A stretch of DNA of 64,000 nt from Amblyomma americanum (taxonomy: Eukaryota; Arthropoda; Arachnida; Ixodida; Ixodidae): assembly GCF_052857255.1 (NCBI RefSeq), contig NW_027526485.1:1798001-1862000 (forward strand), read 5' to 3'. The notes beneath the pieces were generated by a model. It worked only from the letters and a program-made list of their open reading frames with translations, was not told the DNA's origin and searched no databases. The position numbers and the translations under genes are program-made. Positions 1 to 10,257 of this stretch are shown in pieces. Numbering within the stretch: the first letter of the stretch is position 1; each line of letters starts with the position of its first letter.

Positions 1-690
1 CACCGTGGTCACCGACTCAAAGACTGCCTACGGAAGCTTCCGCAGGGGGATAATCTTATCTGCGGCCCGAGTCATTCTATCCAAGTGCAAGCCTCCGGGT
101 AGAGCCATATAGCTCGTGCTGGTCCCGGCTCAGTCGCAAGTAGCAGGCAACATCATCGCCGACTACCATGACCGAGAAATGTCAACCGGGCCGAGCACGA
201 GCCGGAAGAGCAGCCGCACCCGGTTATCAGCTTTCGGGACATTACCCGGATGTACCGAGATTAAAGGTGCAGACTGCCAGAAGCACACCCTAAACTCACC
301 AGGCAAGAACAGACGATCCTGCGTCGAGCGCAGACGGGATCGCTTGCGCATGCGTACTGATGAACCGCACGTACCCTGCGGAACACGATATGTTCTGTCC
401 TTTCTGGAAAAGAGAAAAGGACACCCAGCCGCACGTCTTGGCAGAGTGCACGGAAATCAAGACCCCCCTCCTCCCTTCCCGCCAGCACCACCAATCGTCA
501 ACCCCTTGAGCGATGGGAGACCTTGTTATCCAGCCCCGCCCTACCGATTCAGCTCGCACTGACGGAGAGGGGCTAGCAGCCGCATGGAATATATGGGTCC
601 CGTAAATAGGGAACCACCCCGTCTAGCACCTGCGTGCACCACCGATTTATTTAGGGCCCAGCAAAAGTTGATTCATCATCCTCATTATTT
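1..690 (+). mobile_element. I-clade LINE, 3' end (RNase H and tail), decayed
   Basis: The frame starting at base 2 begins inside an RNase H domain of the type that follows reverse transcriptase in I-clade non-LTR retrotransposons: a VTDSKTA motif (catalytic Asp) near bases 11-30, then VPAQSQVAGN and IIADY near 120-165, the usual position of the His and last Asp; the expected His is Gln here. A TAG stop at 110-112 interrupts the frame. Downstream, conceptual reading in shifting frames gives a remnant of the Cys/His tail typical of these proteins (CPFW...HVLAEC near 390-450). The element is cut by the window start, so its length is unknown. It ends in non-coding sequence before about 690. Dead copy; family assignment by motif only. 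Confidence 0.65.
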
Positions 691-747
691 TAGCTTTCGG
701 AAATAGTGTACGACCAAAAAAATCTTTACAAAGATCAAGTCGTTACA

Positions 748-1691
748 AAAAGGGAATTGAGGGGAACGCTCGCAGTTTTCTAGTGCACCACTGACTCGAA
801 CCTAAGTGATAAATGTTTACGTAAGAACCGCATTGCTTGAAGGCATAGAAGCAAAAAAGCGTTGCTTGTATTACAATTACTGACGCCAGTGTTCAGAGAG
901 GCGCATGAATTCACGAATTTTTTCCCTTTCATAAAAGGGTCTACTTTTTCTTCTGAATGCGGATGAACCAGATTGATTTTCATGATATGCAGACCTTTCT
1001 TTCGTGTATATTGTACTGGATCCAATCAAAAGCAGTGGAGCCTTTCGGTTTTGTGAACCAGTACGTAAGCACTGGGTGGGGTGTTAAAATTGGCAAACCA
1101 AGAGGCAAGTGATCCACCAATAGCGTGCCAGCTTACGTAAAACTTGTACGAATAAATGTAGAGACAGCTGAGAACGCAGTGTAAAATGCGGATTTATTAA
1201 CAAGTTACTTGAACCAAAGTTATAAAATAAGAGATATGCGTTATCTGGAATAGGTTTTCCTTCCACTTGCGCCATCCAAGGAAATTATAAATCCCACCGA
1301 GTCATATCATTAGCTAAGAACACCTTTGCGAAGGTAGTACTACAGTTGATCCTCATGATAACGTAACGGCTTACAACGAAATAACATAAATAACAAAGGA
1401 ACGACGCCTCTCCCTAGAAGCTCGGCTAACACTGCCTATAACGAAGATGGGGCTATAACGAAGGAATCGCAGCTCCCCTTTGACTTCGTTATAACGAGGC
1501 CTAACTTTACTTTCTTAATGCCCCAGTGCACGTATTGAAATAGTAGATGTGGTTGAGACCTGTCGATTCAGTATTTCTGGCGGCAACATACTTTCTGCGC
1601 GTTTTTTCCACAGCAAATTAATAAAGATAGCAAAATATGAAGGAAATCTCGCGCATTCTGCGCTACACAATTGCAGCCTGCGCAACCGTGT
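748..1691 (+). repeat. Dispersed repeat D, copy 1 (unclassified, about 0.95 kb)
   Basis: This stretch matches 55,333-56,262 along its length with many substitutions and small indels: both share a segment reading TGACTCGAACCTAAGTGAT, a GTAAGCACTGGGTGGGGTGTTAA block, and a right end around GCGCTACA..TGCAGCCTGCG. A third copy lies inverted in the right arm of the large inverted duplication. An AT-flanked subelement at about 1,342-1,507, containing several TATAACGA motifs, corresponds to the MITE at 55,913-56,073, so the nesting predates the spread of this repeat. No coding capacity recognised; the superfamily is unknown. Confidence 0.65.
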
Positions 1692-1718
1692 TCTGAAGTT
1701 GTGCTGAGTGTGCGATAT

Positions 1719-1842
1719 ATCGCACAGTACACGGACCTCTAAAATTTCGGCTTCCATCAAAATTCAGCCGCTACGGCAGGGATCGAACCCGCGTCTTTTG
1801 TGCCAACAGCCCAGCGCCATAACCACTGAGCCACCGCGGCGG
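1719..1842 (-). mobile_element. tRNA-derived SINE (Ruka-like), partial
   Basis: On the minus strand it reads CCGCCGCGGTGGCTCAGTGG (A box TGGCTCAGTGG) and then GGTTCGATCCC (B box), followed by the SINE body with CGAAATTTTAGAGGTCCGTG-like sequence. The 3' portion is missing because it ends against repeat D. Spacing of the two boxes is that of a tRNA-derived pol III promoter. Other copies in this window are longer. Confidence 0.75.
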
Positions 1843-2226
1843 GTTCAAGGTTTACTGTCGCTACAGTAGACTTGTTAAAATAAAACAAAAATTTGGTTTT
1901 ATTTTGATTAAGCTTAGGTTTCTTGCAACCAGAATACATCTTCCTGCATGCGGAAATCCTTCCGCGAGCTTTATGTGCCAAACGCGTTTCGTCTTCCTAT
2001 TTGAAACTGCGCAAGGCGATGAAATAACACTTCTTAGCTCGCTGCTTTTTAATATTCGTTTGACGCTACTTGTTCTGATATGGTGTTTTCATCCCTATTC
2101 TATGATTACAGGTTTTATGCTTCCTTTTCAAGATACCCGGTGAGAGCTGAGGAGACACTGCACAGCTAGCCTTTCATTTCGTGTCCTCCAGCGTATCGAG
2201 CGAGGCGTCCACTTATCGTTAGAAGT

Positions 2227-2620
2227 TTATGTAGTCGCGAATCTTTGCAGTGTTTGTCCATTCTTCAAAGCTACTGTAGCACCGCTTTATCTCTTTTTTG
2301 CGATGCAAGACGCGACCAGATTTATCTCCACTGATCGCATGCAGGCAGACGTGACTCTACTTTGTTCCAGAATAATCTAGTAACTTTGCACACCGTATCT
2401 TGAAAATTCGCTATCAGCTTTAAATTGAGCACGGCTGACAGCGGCGGGTATTCTGTTCGACGACTTCCGAGAACCCTTGTTGCTACGCCGTCGCTGAGTG
2501 ATTGTCTATTGCGGGAGCAATTTAACCCAAATGAAGAGTTTTGTTAAGGCACGATTTTCGCAGCCTTTCTCCTCTACGGACTGCAGTCACAACTTCATGA
2601 CAATATCGAAGGAAATTCTT
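2227..2620 (+). repeat. Core of the long-TIR transposon family, old copy
   Basis: Shares a long, diverged match with 28,658-28,840 plus 29,650-29,835: GCGAATCTTTGCAGTGTTTG, then GCGATGCAAGACRCGAC, GAGCACGGCYGASAGCGGCG and a right end CAGTCAC..CTTC.TGACAATAT. In the 28-kb copy these halves are separated by a LINE insertion, which is absent here, so this copy shows the uninterrupted core. I could not see its terminal inverted repeats. Confidence 0.6.
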
Positions 2621-3092
2621 GCACTTTTAAGTGAGCATTTCTCAGCACGACAGGATTTGTCAGTGTATGGTCACCTTTATGTAATTTCTTCGGCGGCTGC
2701 ATCATTATTCTGAGAGTGAGGACTGTATTAAAAGGGCCTAACGCCAGCACATGGCCTCTCCACCACCTACCCTATTTCTGCGAGACATCAGAGCATATTG
2801 TCATTTCTTTCCCATTGGCATCTGGATAAATGGTGGTTGATCTTTTGATGGGATTCACCACCAGCGCAACTGTTTAGAGCTGGAGAATGTGGAGGCTACA
2901 TGTGAGAGACTGATGGGGTTTGCAACTTTTGCAGAAGTTCCTGCGCTAGCCCGCTCTTGGCAAGAATGGCCCTGTGGATGCTTTAAAGAGGCGCCACTCC
3001 CACTTCTTGAAGGAGCGTTTCTATTTCGCCTATACGGTGGGCTTTTCGTTTGGACAATGACGCACTCTGTTTAAAGCCTTTTTACAGCTGAG

Positions 3093-3330
3093 GCCGCCGC
3101 TGTGGCTCAGTGGTTATGTAACTATGCTTCTGACCCCAAAAACGCGGATTCGATCCCGGCTACGGCGGTCGCATTTCGATGAAGGCGAAGTACTAGAGGA
3201 CCGTGCACTGTGATTATTTCAGTGTACGATAACGAATCTAAGGTGGTCGTAATTATCCGAAGCCCTCCACTACGACGCCCTCATATCCTGAGCTGCTTTG
3301 GGATGATAACCCTATAAAGCAAAAACCACC
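3093..3330 (+). mobile_element. tRNA-derived SINE (Ruka-like), diverged
   Basis: Starts GCCGCCGCTGTGGCTCAGTGG (A box intact), has GATTCGATCCCGGC as a mutated B box, then the conserved body: CATTTCGATGAAGGCGAA, GAGGACCGTGCACTGTG, a GTGGTCGTAATTATCCG segment and a TTGGGATGATAACCC..AAGCAAAA tail. Full structural length of about 240 bp for this family, but with many substitutions, so an old copy. Confidence 0.75.
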
Positions 3331-5242
3331 TTTGCGCAGATAACTACAATGACAGCGCGCTCTGCAGCGGTTGCGTTTTAAGAGGAGGGAAAGTTAATCA
3401 CTTAAAAAGACAGTGGTGTCTTCCTGTGATTATGTGCTCCTGGTGTCACCAATTTACGGGTACACCAGACCCTAAAAAGATTTTACCTCCCCATTAAAAA
3501 AGGATCGTGAAATCAAGCTCAGACAGAAACGCGGGACCACGAAAGGATTTTTCAGGTTCTTCGCGGGCAACGCGAGAAAATATATTTCAGGCAATCGCGT
3601 GCCGCCTAAACATTTCGTTCCTGGTTTACATCGCAAAGATTTAAATTTTCAAAACATATCATTTTCATTCTTGCAGGTGTTCACAAGGCGTAATCTGAAG
3701 AGATCATCGGGGATTTTCGCCATACGGACGGGTGGTGAAGTTAACCAGCAACCCTTAGGCCGAATCAGCCACGCCTCCCCCCCCCTCCTCCATAAGCCCT
3801 AATTGGAATTACCATGGACTTTCAGCAGGAACCTAACCCCCAAGTGAAAAACGGTGAGGGGGATTGGGGGGGAAGTCGCTTTCGCCGCTTCCGGCCTCGA
3901 GAATGGGTCGCAGTGAACGAGTTCACTGAACCGCGCTTTCTACACATGGGACGCGGTTCAGAGATTTTACAGATTTGTCATATTTCTACAAAACAGAGCG
4001 ACAGCACACAAAGCTGTACTTGACAAATACAAGAGTACAAAGAGATATTGCAACACTGTACTCGTAAATCAGCAGCCAAGGAACAAAAAAAAAATTCTAA
4101 CCGCCCTCTGCGACATTCTGGCGACTTGAATGTTCGCGGGAGGGTCCGACCCGAAGACTATCTTCTGTTCCCTAGATCATTCGTGGCTCGCAGACAGACT
4201 TGTCGCTGCGGAAGTCGTGCGGTAGAGCCTTCTTCTAGGTAGCACTCATACGTGTATACGGATTTTATGCGTGTATAGAGATTTTTCTTAGCGGTATAAT
4301 TTTTAGCAGTGTCATAGGAACAGCACAGTAAATCAGGCTTGGAAACTCATGTTCTCATCACATATGGGAAATTTGCGCAGCGTGTTTTTATCTTTTTGCT
4401 CGGGTAAAGAGCGGGTTTCTTTCCGCATTCAACCTTCTGAGTCGTGAATACTATTCTCTAATGTTTCACAAAACGTTACGTCTGAATTCTGAACTCTTGA
4501 ATGCGCCTTTGTGAGGTGCCTTGAGCGCTTTAATTAAAATTCTCAAGAATTTTCATAACCTCAAGAGAATTTCCTACCATGGATAATATGCTTCTCTGGC
4601 TATATCGTAGTTTTTCGAAGTTTAGAGAACGGGTATGTATATGACCACCAAGTTGAGTAGTTGAGTCCGATCAGCCACACCATTCGCCCTGGCATCGTCG
4701 TTTCGTAGTACGTAGGTACACGAAGCAGAGGCCTGCATTTGTGGATAAAACGCAAACTTGAGAGCAGTTATTTCGTCAGATGGTGTTGTGTACATATTTC
4801 CAGGCAACTCTTCTGTTTACGCAGAAAATATCTCCTTTCCCTTAAGCTTGTACTTCACTCGCTCTTTGACACCTAACTGAAGTGGATGCATATTTCCAAC
4901 CCAGATAAATCACGTGTATTCTTTGCGTACGCTTCTCTCTTTGTTTTTTGTTGCATTATTGGTGATAATTTGGATAGTTCTTATAAACACTTGTACAGTG
5001 TATTTTTGGCTTTCATTCATATCGACAGTGTAAAGTTTTCTTTTTATGAATGGCTTGGCTGCAATTTTTTTTATTTCTGAGATCGTGTATTACAGCATTT
5101 CACACGAATTTCTGACGCCTCTTAGTTTTGTGCGAAGTGCGTAGACATATTGATCTACTCAGATGAAATACTGATTTCAAAAGTGGCGATCTGAATAATG
5201 TGGTGTTAATATAGAATGAATTCTAATGTTCTCTAGTAACTG
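3331..5242. other. No recognisable gene
   Basis: About 1.9 kb of AT-rich sequence with a C-rich patch near 3,775-3,795. I see several open frames of 60-70 codons without family motifs, no clear splice-flanked exon and no repeat ends. It may hold upstream introns of the zinc-finger gene at 5,953, but nothing in the sequence shows that. Confidence 0.5.
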
Positions 5243-5465
5243 CGCCACCGCGGTTGCACAGCAGATGTGGAGCTCGGCTGCGGCTACGTTCAAATCGACG
5301 CTGGTCGCATTTCTATGGGGGCGGAATGATACAGGCCCTTGGTCTGCCTGATGTCAGTGCACGTTGATCAACCCCAGGTGACCGAAATTATCCGCAGCCC
5401 CTCACTACTGCATCCCTCATAACACGAGTCGCATCGGCATGTGAACCCCATAAGACAAAACAAAA
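5243..5465 (+). mobile_element. tRNA-derived SINE, strongly diverged
   Basis: Head reads GCGCCACCGCGGTTGCACAG with A and B boxes badly eroded (GTTCAAATCGACG at the B-box position), but the body is clear: TCGCATTTCTATGGGGGCG, TGATGTCAGTGCACGTTGAT, CCCCAGGTGACCGAAATTAT, CCGCAGCCCCTCACTAC, and an end in GTGAACCCCATAAGACAAAAC. Same family as the SINEs at 3.1, 13.7 and 38.9 kb. Confidence 0.7.
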
Positions 5466-5952
5466 CTGATGGGCTTCGAAACGATACAACCATTGTACGG
5501 TCTAAATTTAAAGGGTGGCCAGAGAAGAGAGTAACCGCGTTTTAATCGGCATACATGTAGCCTGGGGCTACACAGAGTGCGCAAACATCAGACGCTGCCA
5601 CAGCTATATATTTGCGTTATGCACAATGGGACGAAAAAAGCTATCCCCTTCCGAGGGCTATCAGAGCTGCATTTGAAAGCCGGGCAGCCCAAATCGCATT
5701 ACCGATTGTGCGCGTATCGCGGCTTAAAATGCATTGTCCTCGCTTGAAATTTTTTTGATAGTTTGAGTATTCGTCGATGTGGTGCATTTTCTCACTGTGT
5801 CTACATACTGTGTGTTGTTTAGCACCAGTTTGTTACAGTGCGTTGTGCCAAATGGTGTGGCATTTTTGAACCATTGCACGAAAATGTCTAATGTGGTGGT
5901 ACTAAACATCAGATCTTCCCTAAAGTACACTTTTTACCAACGTTGATTTCAG
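5466..5952. other. Probable intronic or intergenic stretch before the zinc-finger exon
   Basis: No coding motif. The stretch ends in a weak pyrimidine tract and TTGATTTCAG at 5,943-5,952, a usable splice acceptor directly before the zinc-finger reading frame. No TATA box or other promoter element stands out. Confidence 0.4.
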
Positions 5953-6704
5953 ATGTTGCATCCAATCCGGAATACCCTCCTGCGAGTTCTGTTCTACAAT
6001 CGCCGTCTACCTCTCGGCCCGGATGTGTGATGCATGGAAATTGGAAGTACCAGGGCTCTTCGATGGCTACGAATGAAGAAAACTCTGTTCAGTATCAGAA
6101 CCCTGGCATAACAGGAGAGCCCTTACGATGCCCCCATTGCCCGTACACTTCTACGAAACACGCCGATGTTAAGAGACACATCAATACGCACGCCCCAGGA
6201 GAGAAATTTAAATGCCCCCTGTGCTTAAAGGCGTTCGCTACGTCCAGCAACCTTAAAAGGCATATGTCCTCCCACACTGGGGAAAAACCATACAAGTGCG
6301 AAAACTGCCTTTTTGCAGCTGTTACAAATAGCCAGCTTGTTCGGCACAGGCGTATGCACACAGGCGATAAACCTTACAAGTGCGACAACTGCCCGTTTTC
6401 AGCGGCTACAAGTGGCGACCTAGTTCGGCACATGCGTAGGCACACAGGTGAAAGACCCTACAAGTGCGACAGGTGCCCTTATGCAGCAGCTAGAAGTGAC
6501 CACCTTCTTTGGCACATGCGTGGGCATACAGGCGAAAAACCCCACAAATGTGAAGTGTGTTCGTATTCGACGATTCAGAAAGGGCATTTAGACCGTCACA
6601 TGCTTACGCATAAAAGCGCTGAAGGCTTTCATTGTAGTCTATGTTCTTTAGTGTTTTCAAGTATCCAGAGCCTCAAACAGCACATCTCCGGCCACAGGCT
6701 GTGA
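5953..6704 (+). CDS. C2H2 zinc-finger protein, probable terminal exon (7 fingers)
   Basis: The open frame encodes seven tandem C2H2 zinc fingers after a Ser/Pro-rich leader of about 60 residues. Counting from the codon at 5,943, the metal ligands start at C63, C91, C119, C147, C175, C203 and C231, an unbroken 28-residue period with CX2C and HX3H pairs, joined by linkers of TGEKP, TGDKP and TGERP type between fingers 2 and 6. Such arrays bind DNA in the nucleus; target and role cannot be inferred. The frame is open back to 5,943 with no ATG before 6,030, and TTTCAG ends at 5,952, so I read this as a terminal exon entered in phase 1; a single-exon start at the ATG at 6,030 or 6,063 is the alternative. 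Stop TGA at 6,702-6,704. No frame damage: a live gene or a very young copy. Confidence 0.85.
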
Positions 6705-7007
6705 ATTGTTTAATAATACGCGCGTGTGATGATGAAACTGGGTAGAGGCACAACACTCCACGCAGAAATAATTATCCATTCATTGCAGACACGAGGGAAG
6801 TATTAGGTTATATGTGAAATATAAAGTTTACATCCACCGTTTTTGAACGACATTGTTACCACGAGGCGGTGTTAGCAAGAGCTTTGCAGGTTCGAGTCAT
6901 TAACATCTAATTAATCTGAGCTATTTTAGCCTTAGACAGAGCGCATTAAGTGCACCGATTTTTCTGCAGAACAGCTGTTGGTGTGTATTGTGGATAATTT
7001 TGATACC

Positions 7008-7013
7008 AATAAA
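7008..7013 (+). promoter_or_regulatory. Candidate polyadenylation signal for the zinc-finger gene
   Basis: A canonical AATAAA lies 304 bases after the zinc-finger stop codon, on the same strand and with no other gene between. It is the first perfect hexamer downstream. Position is reasonable for a tick 3' UTR; no transcript evidence is available. Confidence 0.5.
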
Positions 7014-7534
7014 GTGGAGACTTCAAATACCACCGTCGTTCAGCGCAAACTCTTTCAAAATTTCACAGTGCAACTTATCGCAAAACATATTCCTCTTTAT
7101 TTAGAACATTTATTCACTAAATTCAGTATATTTATGGCGTACCATATGCCCTGTGGTAAGGAAGTTTAAAAGCAACCCATAAAGCATTTAGCGCAGTTAA
7201 TGTTCAACCAGATAAAGCGTTTGGCAAGCCGCTACTGCAGTAGATGTGCTTCTTTCAGCCGCTGCCGCGTCCGGCTAGATTTTCGGTCATATGATAGGAA
7301 ACATTATTTGCAAACTAGGTAAGCCGATTAACAGATGCTCACTCTACTCCTGCGCGCATAATGTTCTTGCCCAACCAGTCCTATTCATCGCATGCCTTCG
7401 TTGTGCAAGGGCCCCTGGCCTTCCCAGATGGCATATTGCGTGTACAAAATTTAGCTCGAATACTTATATTTTGAAAGTCATTGAATACCGCCATCTTTTT
7501 CGATAGTGCTGCGCGCGTTCATGCGTAGCGTTGA

Positions 7535-7775
7535 CGAGTGCAGCAGGCGCTCTTAGTGACCTGAGGAGGCTCTAGTCTAAAGAAGAAATCCGGAGGAAAA
7601 TTGCCCGACAAGTAGACGAGGAGTGAGCACGGACGCCTCGCAATCGTCAATTGATGTCAGATTTCTTTGTAATTAAAAAATTCTGCATCAATAGATATCG
7701 CAAATTGGGCTTTCAATATCATGGTACGTATATTCCGCGGGCTCGTAGCCAATGCCTTTGTTTGGAACTGAACTT
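7535..7775 (+). repeat. Dispersed repeat C, copy 1
   Basis: Matches 58,153-58,380 in the same orientation: a shared GTGCAGCAGG start, GGAGTGARCRCGGACGC, GTCAAYT..TTTCCGATTT-like middle, and GGGCTTTCAMAATCATGGTA followed by GTATAT..CGGGTTC. Divergence is substantial. No coding capacity or terminal structure was seen. Confidence 0.5.
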
Positions 7776-9018
7776 ATAAACACACGACATCGCGCCTGGC
7801 TGACTGCACAAGCGAAAGAGAAACAATCGTGTCCTGAGAAGAGCAACACCACAATGTTGCGAAGTACCAATTAAGGGCTGCATAACACAATGGAGACCAA
7901 TGATTTCATTTAAACCGTCATTCGGGACACATTTTGACCGACTCCGACAAACCGATTGCCTCCTAAGGACAGTATCTTCGGCTTGTAAGGCAAGGGTTAA
8001 ATGTCTAAGAACAATTCGGGAAAAGGTGTAAACGAGAAGAAAAATCAGCAGGTTCTTAGATTGAATTTTCAAAACAGTAAACTGGCGCCTGGATGGCGCC
8101 CTCCCTTTTATCTCGCCTCATTTCCCCCTTCGATCCCCCCTTTCCTATTGGGGGAGGGAGGGGTGGGCTAACCCTGTCGAAAATGCTCAGATTCGCTATT
8201 ATGCCCCTCTCCCTTCCTAACCCGATCTTTCCCAACATAAGCTCCCACTCCAGCTAGTCCCTTGCTTTCCCCCTCCCTTCATCTATTTCAGGCTGTTAAT
8301 CTTGCTGTCAGCCGTCTTAGTCTCCGGGGAGGGATCAGGATTGATTTCAAAACGTAGCCTTGAAATAAGATGTTTGTTGAGCAGGACGCAGATTCCTATT
8401 AATTTATATAAAAATGTAACTTTTTCCTTAGGAGCTGTCTGCAGTCGAAGACACCACCACCGAACTTTTATGCGTCAAAACACAAGCTGTCAGTTGCCGA
8501 CGCAAGGACTGCCGTGCCATCCAGGATAAACGCCTCCGAGGTTACCACCGATTAGGTGGCACATTTCTGAAAGTAGCTGCCATAATCCTTGATCGATTAC
8601 GGTGTCTAATCTTTCGATTTGCACCGTTTATATGATCGAAGAAAACATGCGAGACTACAGCAGCGGCACACAAAGAAAAAATGCAATTCGTATCGACAGC
8701 GACATTCTAAGACTAATAGTTGAGCATGCTGGGCTTAAACGAATGCATTCCGTGAGCAGTTAATCTACACTCTATGCAATTTTTGGTCTTTGTGCAGACT
8801 TCAAACACCAAATGTAAAACTGTCAGTTTCAAGCGGACACAGTGAGGCACATATCACACTCTATTTATTCCTCCTGGTCTTCCTCTGCACCGGCGTAATT
8901 CTTCAGCTTTCATTTGTGTTTGCTGCTCCTGCAATCGTGTTCCTTGGGAACAAAGTCGTCGACGGTGCACAAGAACTGAAACTGATAACCAAGTAATGTT
9001 GTTCACGAGCAAAAGCAC
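7776..9018. other. No recognisable gene
   Basis: Contains a C-rich then G-rich patch near 8,090-8,170 and short open frames only. No repeat boundaries or splice-flanked exons found. Confidence 0.45.
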
Positions 9019-9033
9019 GCCGCGGTGGCGCTC
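9019..9033 (+). repeat. Left target-site duplication of the Tx1-like LINE
   Basis: GCCGCGGTGGCGCTC here and GCCGTGGTGGCGCTC at 13,714-13,728 flank the LINE; 14 of 15 bases agree. The sequence is the 5' head of the tRNA-derived SINE that continues on the right side of the LINE, so the LINE split a SINE just inside its start. Confidence 0.7.
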
Positions 9034-9069
9034 ATTCCGCTTCCGGAAGCCGCAGCGTACGGTCGTGTG

Positions 9070-10157
9070 ATGGGAAGCTCTGTGTGCGCTTTGTTATCGG
9101 TCATGCCTGGCCGAGGTTTCAGTGAGCGACGCCCACCAGTGGGCTATCGCTTAGTTTTACCTACGCTGCTTACGGGAGACGCATTGAAGACTACGGTTTT
9201 CCTTCACTCCGATATTTCCGGGCGCCCTTATCGCATACAGGATTTTCGCGAGCCATTGGAAACTGCCGGTGCTCTACCCTTCGTGGCGGGCATTGGGCCC
9301 TTTCAAATGTCGCATGTGTGGATGTTGAAGCTGAAAACTGCGGAAGCGAAGGAACTACTGCTGACAGAAGGAGCACAAGAAGTGAAAAAAAACGCTATTG
9401 TGCAGTCAATGAACCCAACAAACGCGAGTTGGCTTTCAGGGTGCACTGGGTGCCCTTCTATGTGTCGAATGAGTCTGTGTAGCAGGCTTTTGAAGACTTC
9501 GGAGATGTAACAGATGTCACTCGTGAGCAGTGGAACAGTCCGGGTTTGGAAGACGCCGAGTCGACAACCCGGCTGGTGCGTATGGTTCTGAAGGAGGGGC
9601 TCTCTATCGATGATTTACCACACATGTTCAAGTTTTACGGAGGGCAAGTGTTAGTGCTGGTGCCTGGTCCGCCAATATGCCTACGGCGCAAGAGGACGGG
9701 ACATATTCGACGCGTCTGCCGCAAGCCGAGGTGCAGCTTGTGTCGGTCCTTCGGACACGAAAGGGACGGATGCGTCCTCACGTATGCGCGTGTGGCTACG
9801 GGTACTGCTCCGCCGCATGACGACGGAAGCGAGCTGCTCATGGATCAGGAGGAACTTGAGAACGCCGGAGCCCCGCCCCCATCAGGACTCAGCGACGGCC
9901 CTGCTTTCGAGCAGCCGGAGCTGTCTGCTGGCAACGAGAAGTCACAAGGTGACCCCACTGCAGAAACGACTGGCAAGAAGGCGGATGCTGCTGCGCCGCC
10001 AGAAGAGCCAACGAAGGGCAGCACTACAGGCGACCACGACTCGGAGGAACCGATGGATACGACAGTCGCTTCCATTAAGCGATCTCGTGACTTCGAAAAG
10101 GCACCGGCTACGGACAGAGAACTTCGTCGGCTAGAAAGACATTGTATAGGGGAGTGA
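9070..10157 (+). pseudogene. LINE ORF1 (gag-like, zinc knuckles), frameshifted
   Basis: ORF1 proteins of Tx1-type LINEs bind element RNA. Here the frame from the ATG at 9,070 runs to a stop at 9,508-9,510, but conceptual reading shows the homologous frame shifts near 9,405-9,420 (HWVPFYVSNESV, then a TAG at about 9,480, then QAFEDFGDVTDV) and continues openly from 9,546 to the stop ending at 10,157. The last part carries two CCHC knuckles: the first has lost its second Cys (CLRRKRTGHIRRVC), the second is intact (CSLCRSFGHERDGC). A 90-residue acidic, Ser/Pro-rich tail follows. One frameshift plus one nonsense codon, so a relic of a once functional gene. Confidence 0.75.
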
Positions 10158-10257
10158 GCCAAGAAAGGCAGGTTAGCCTTGTCACGGTCCTCGTCGTGAC
10201 GAGAGACCCAAGCAGGGAACTTTGAAAGCACTGTTGTTTGTTTCCTGTGTGTACTCT

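Noticed and set aside
116..562. 148-codon gene at the left edge
   Set aside because: The first part is LINE RNase H in frame after a stop; the rest is out of the LINE frame, so it is not a separate gene.
5943..5952. TTG start for the zinc-finger protein at 5,943
   Set aside because: The bases coincide with a splice acceptor (TTTCAG) and TTG is not a credible start in an animal gene.
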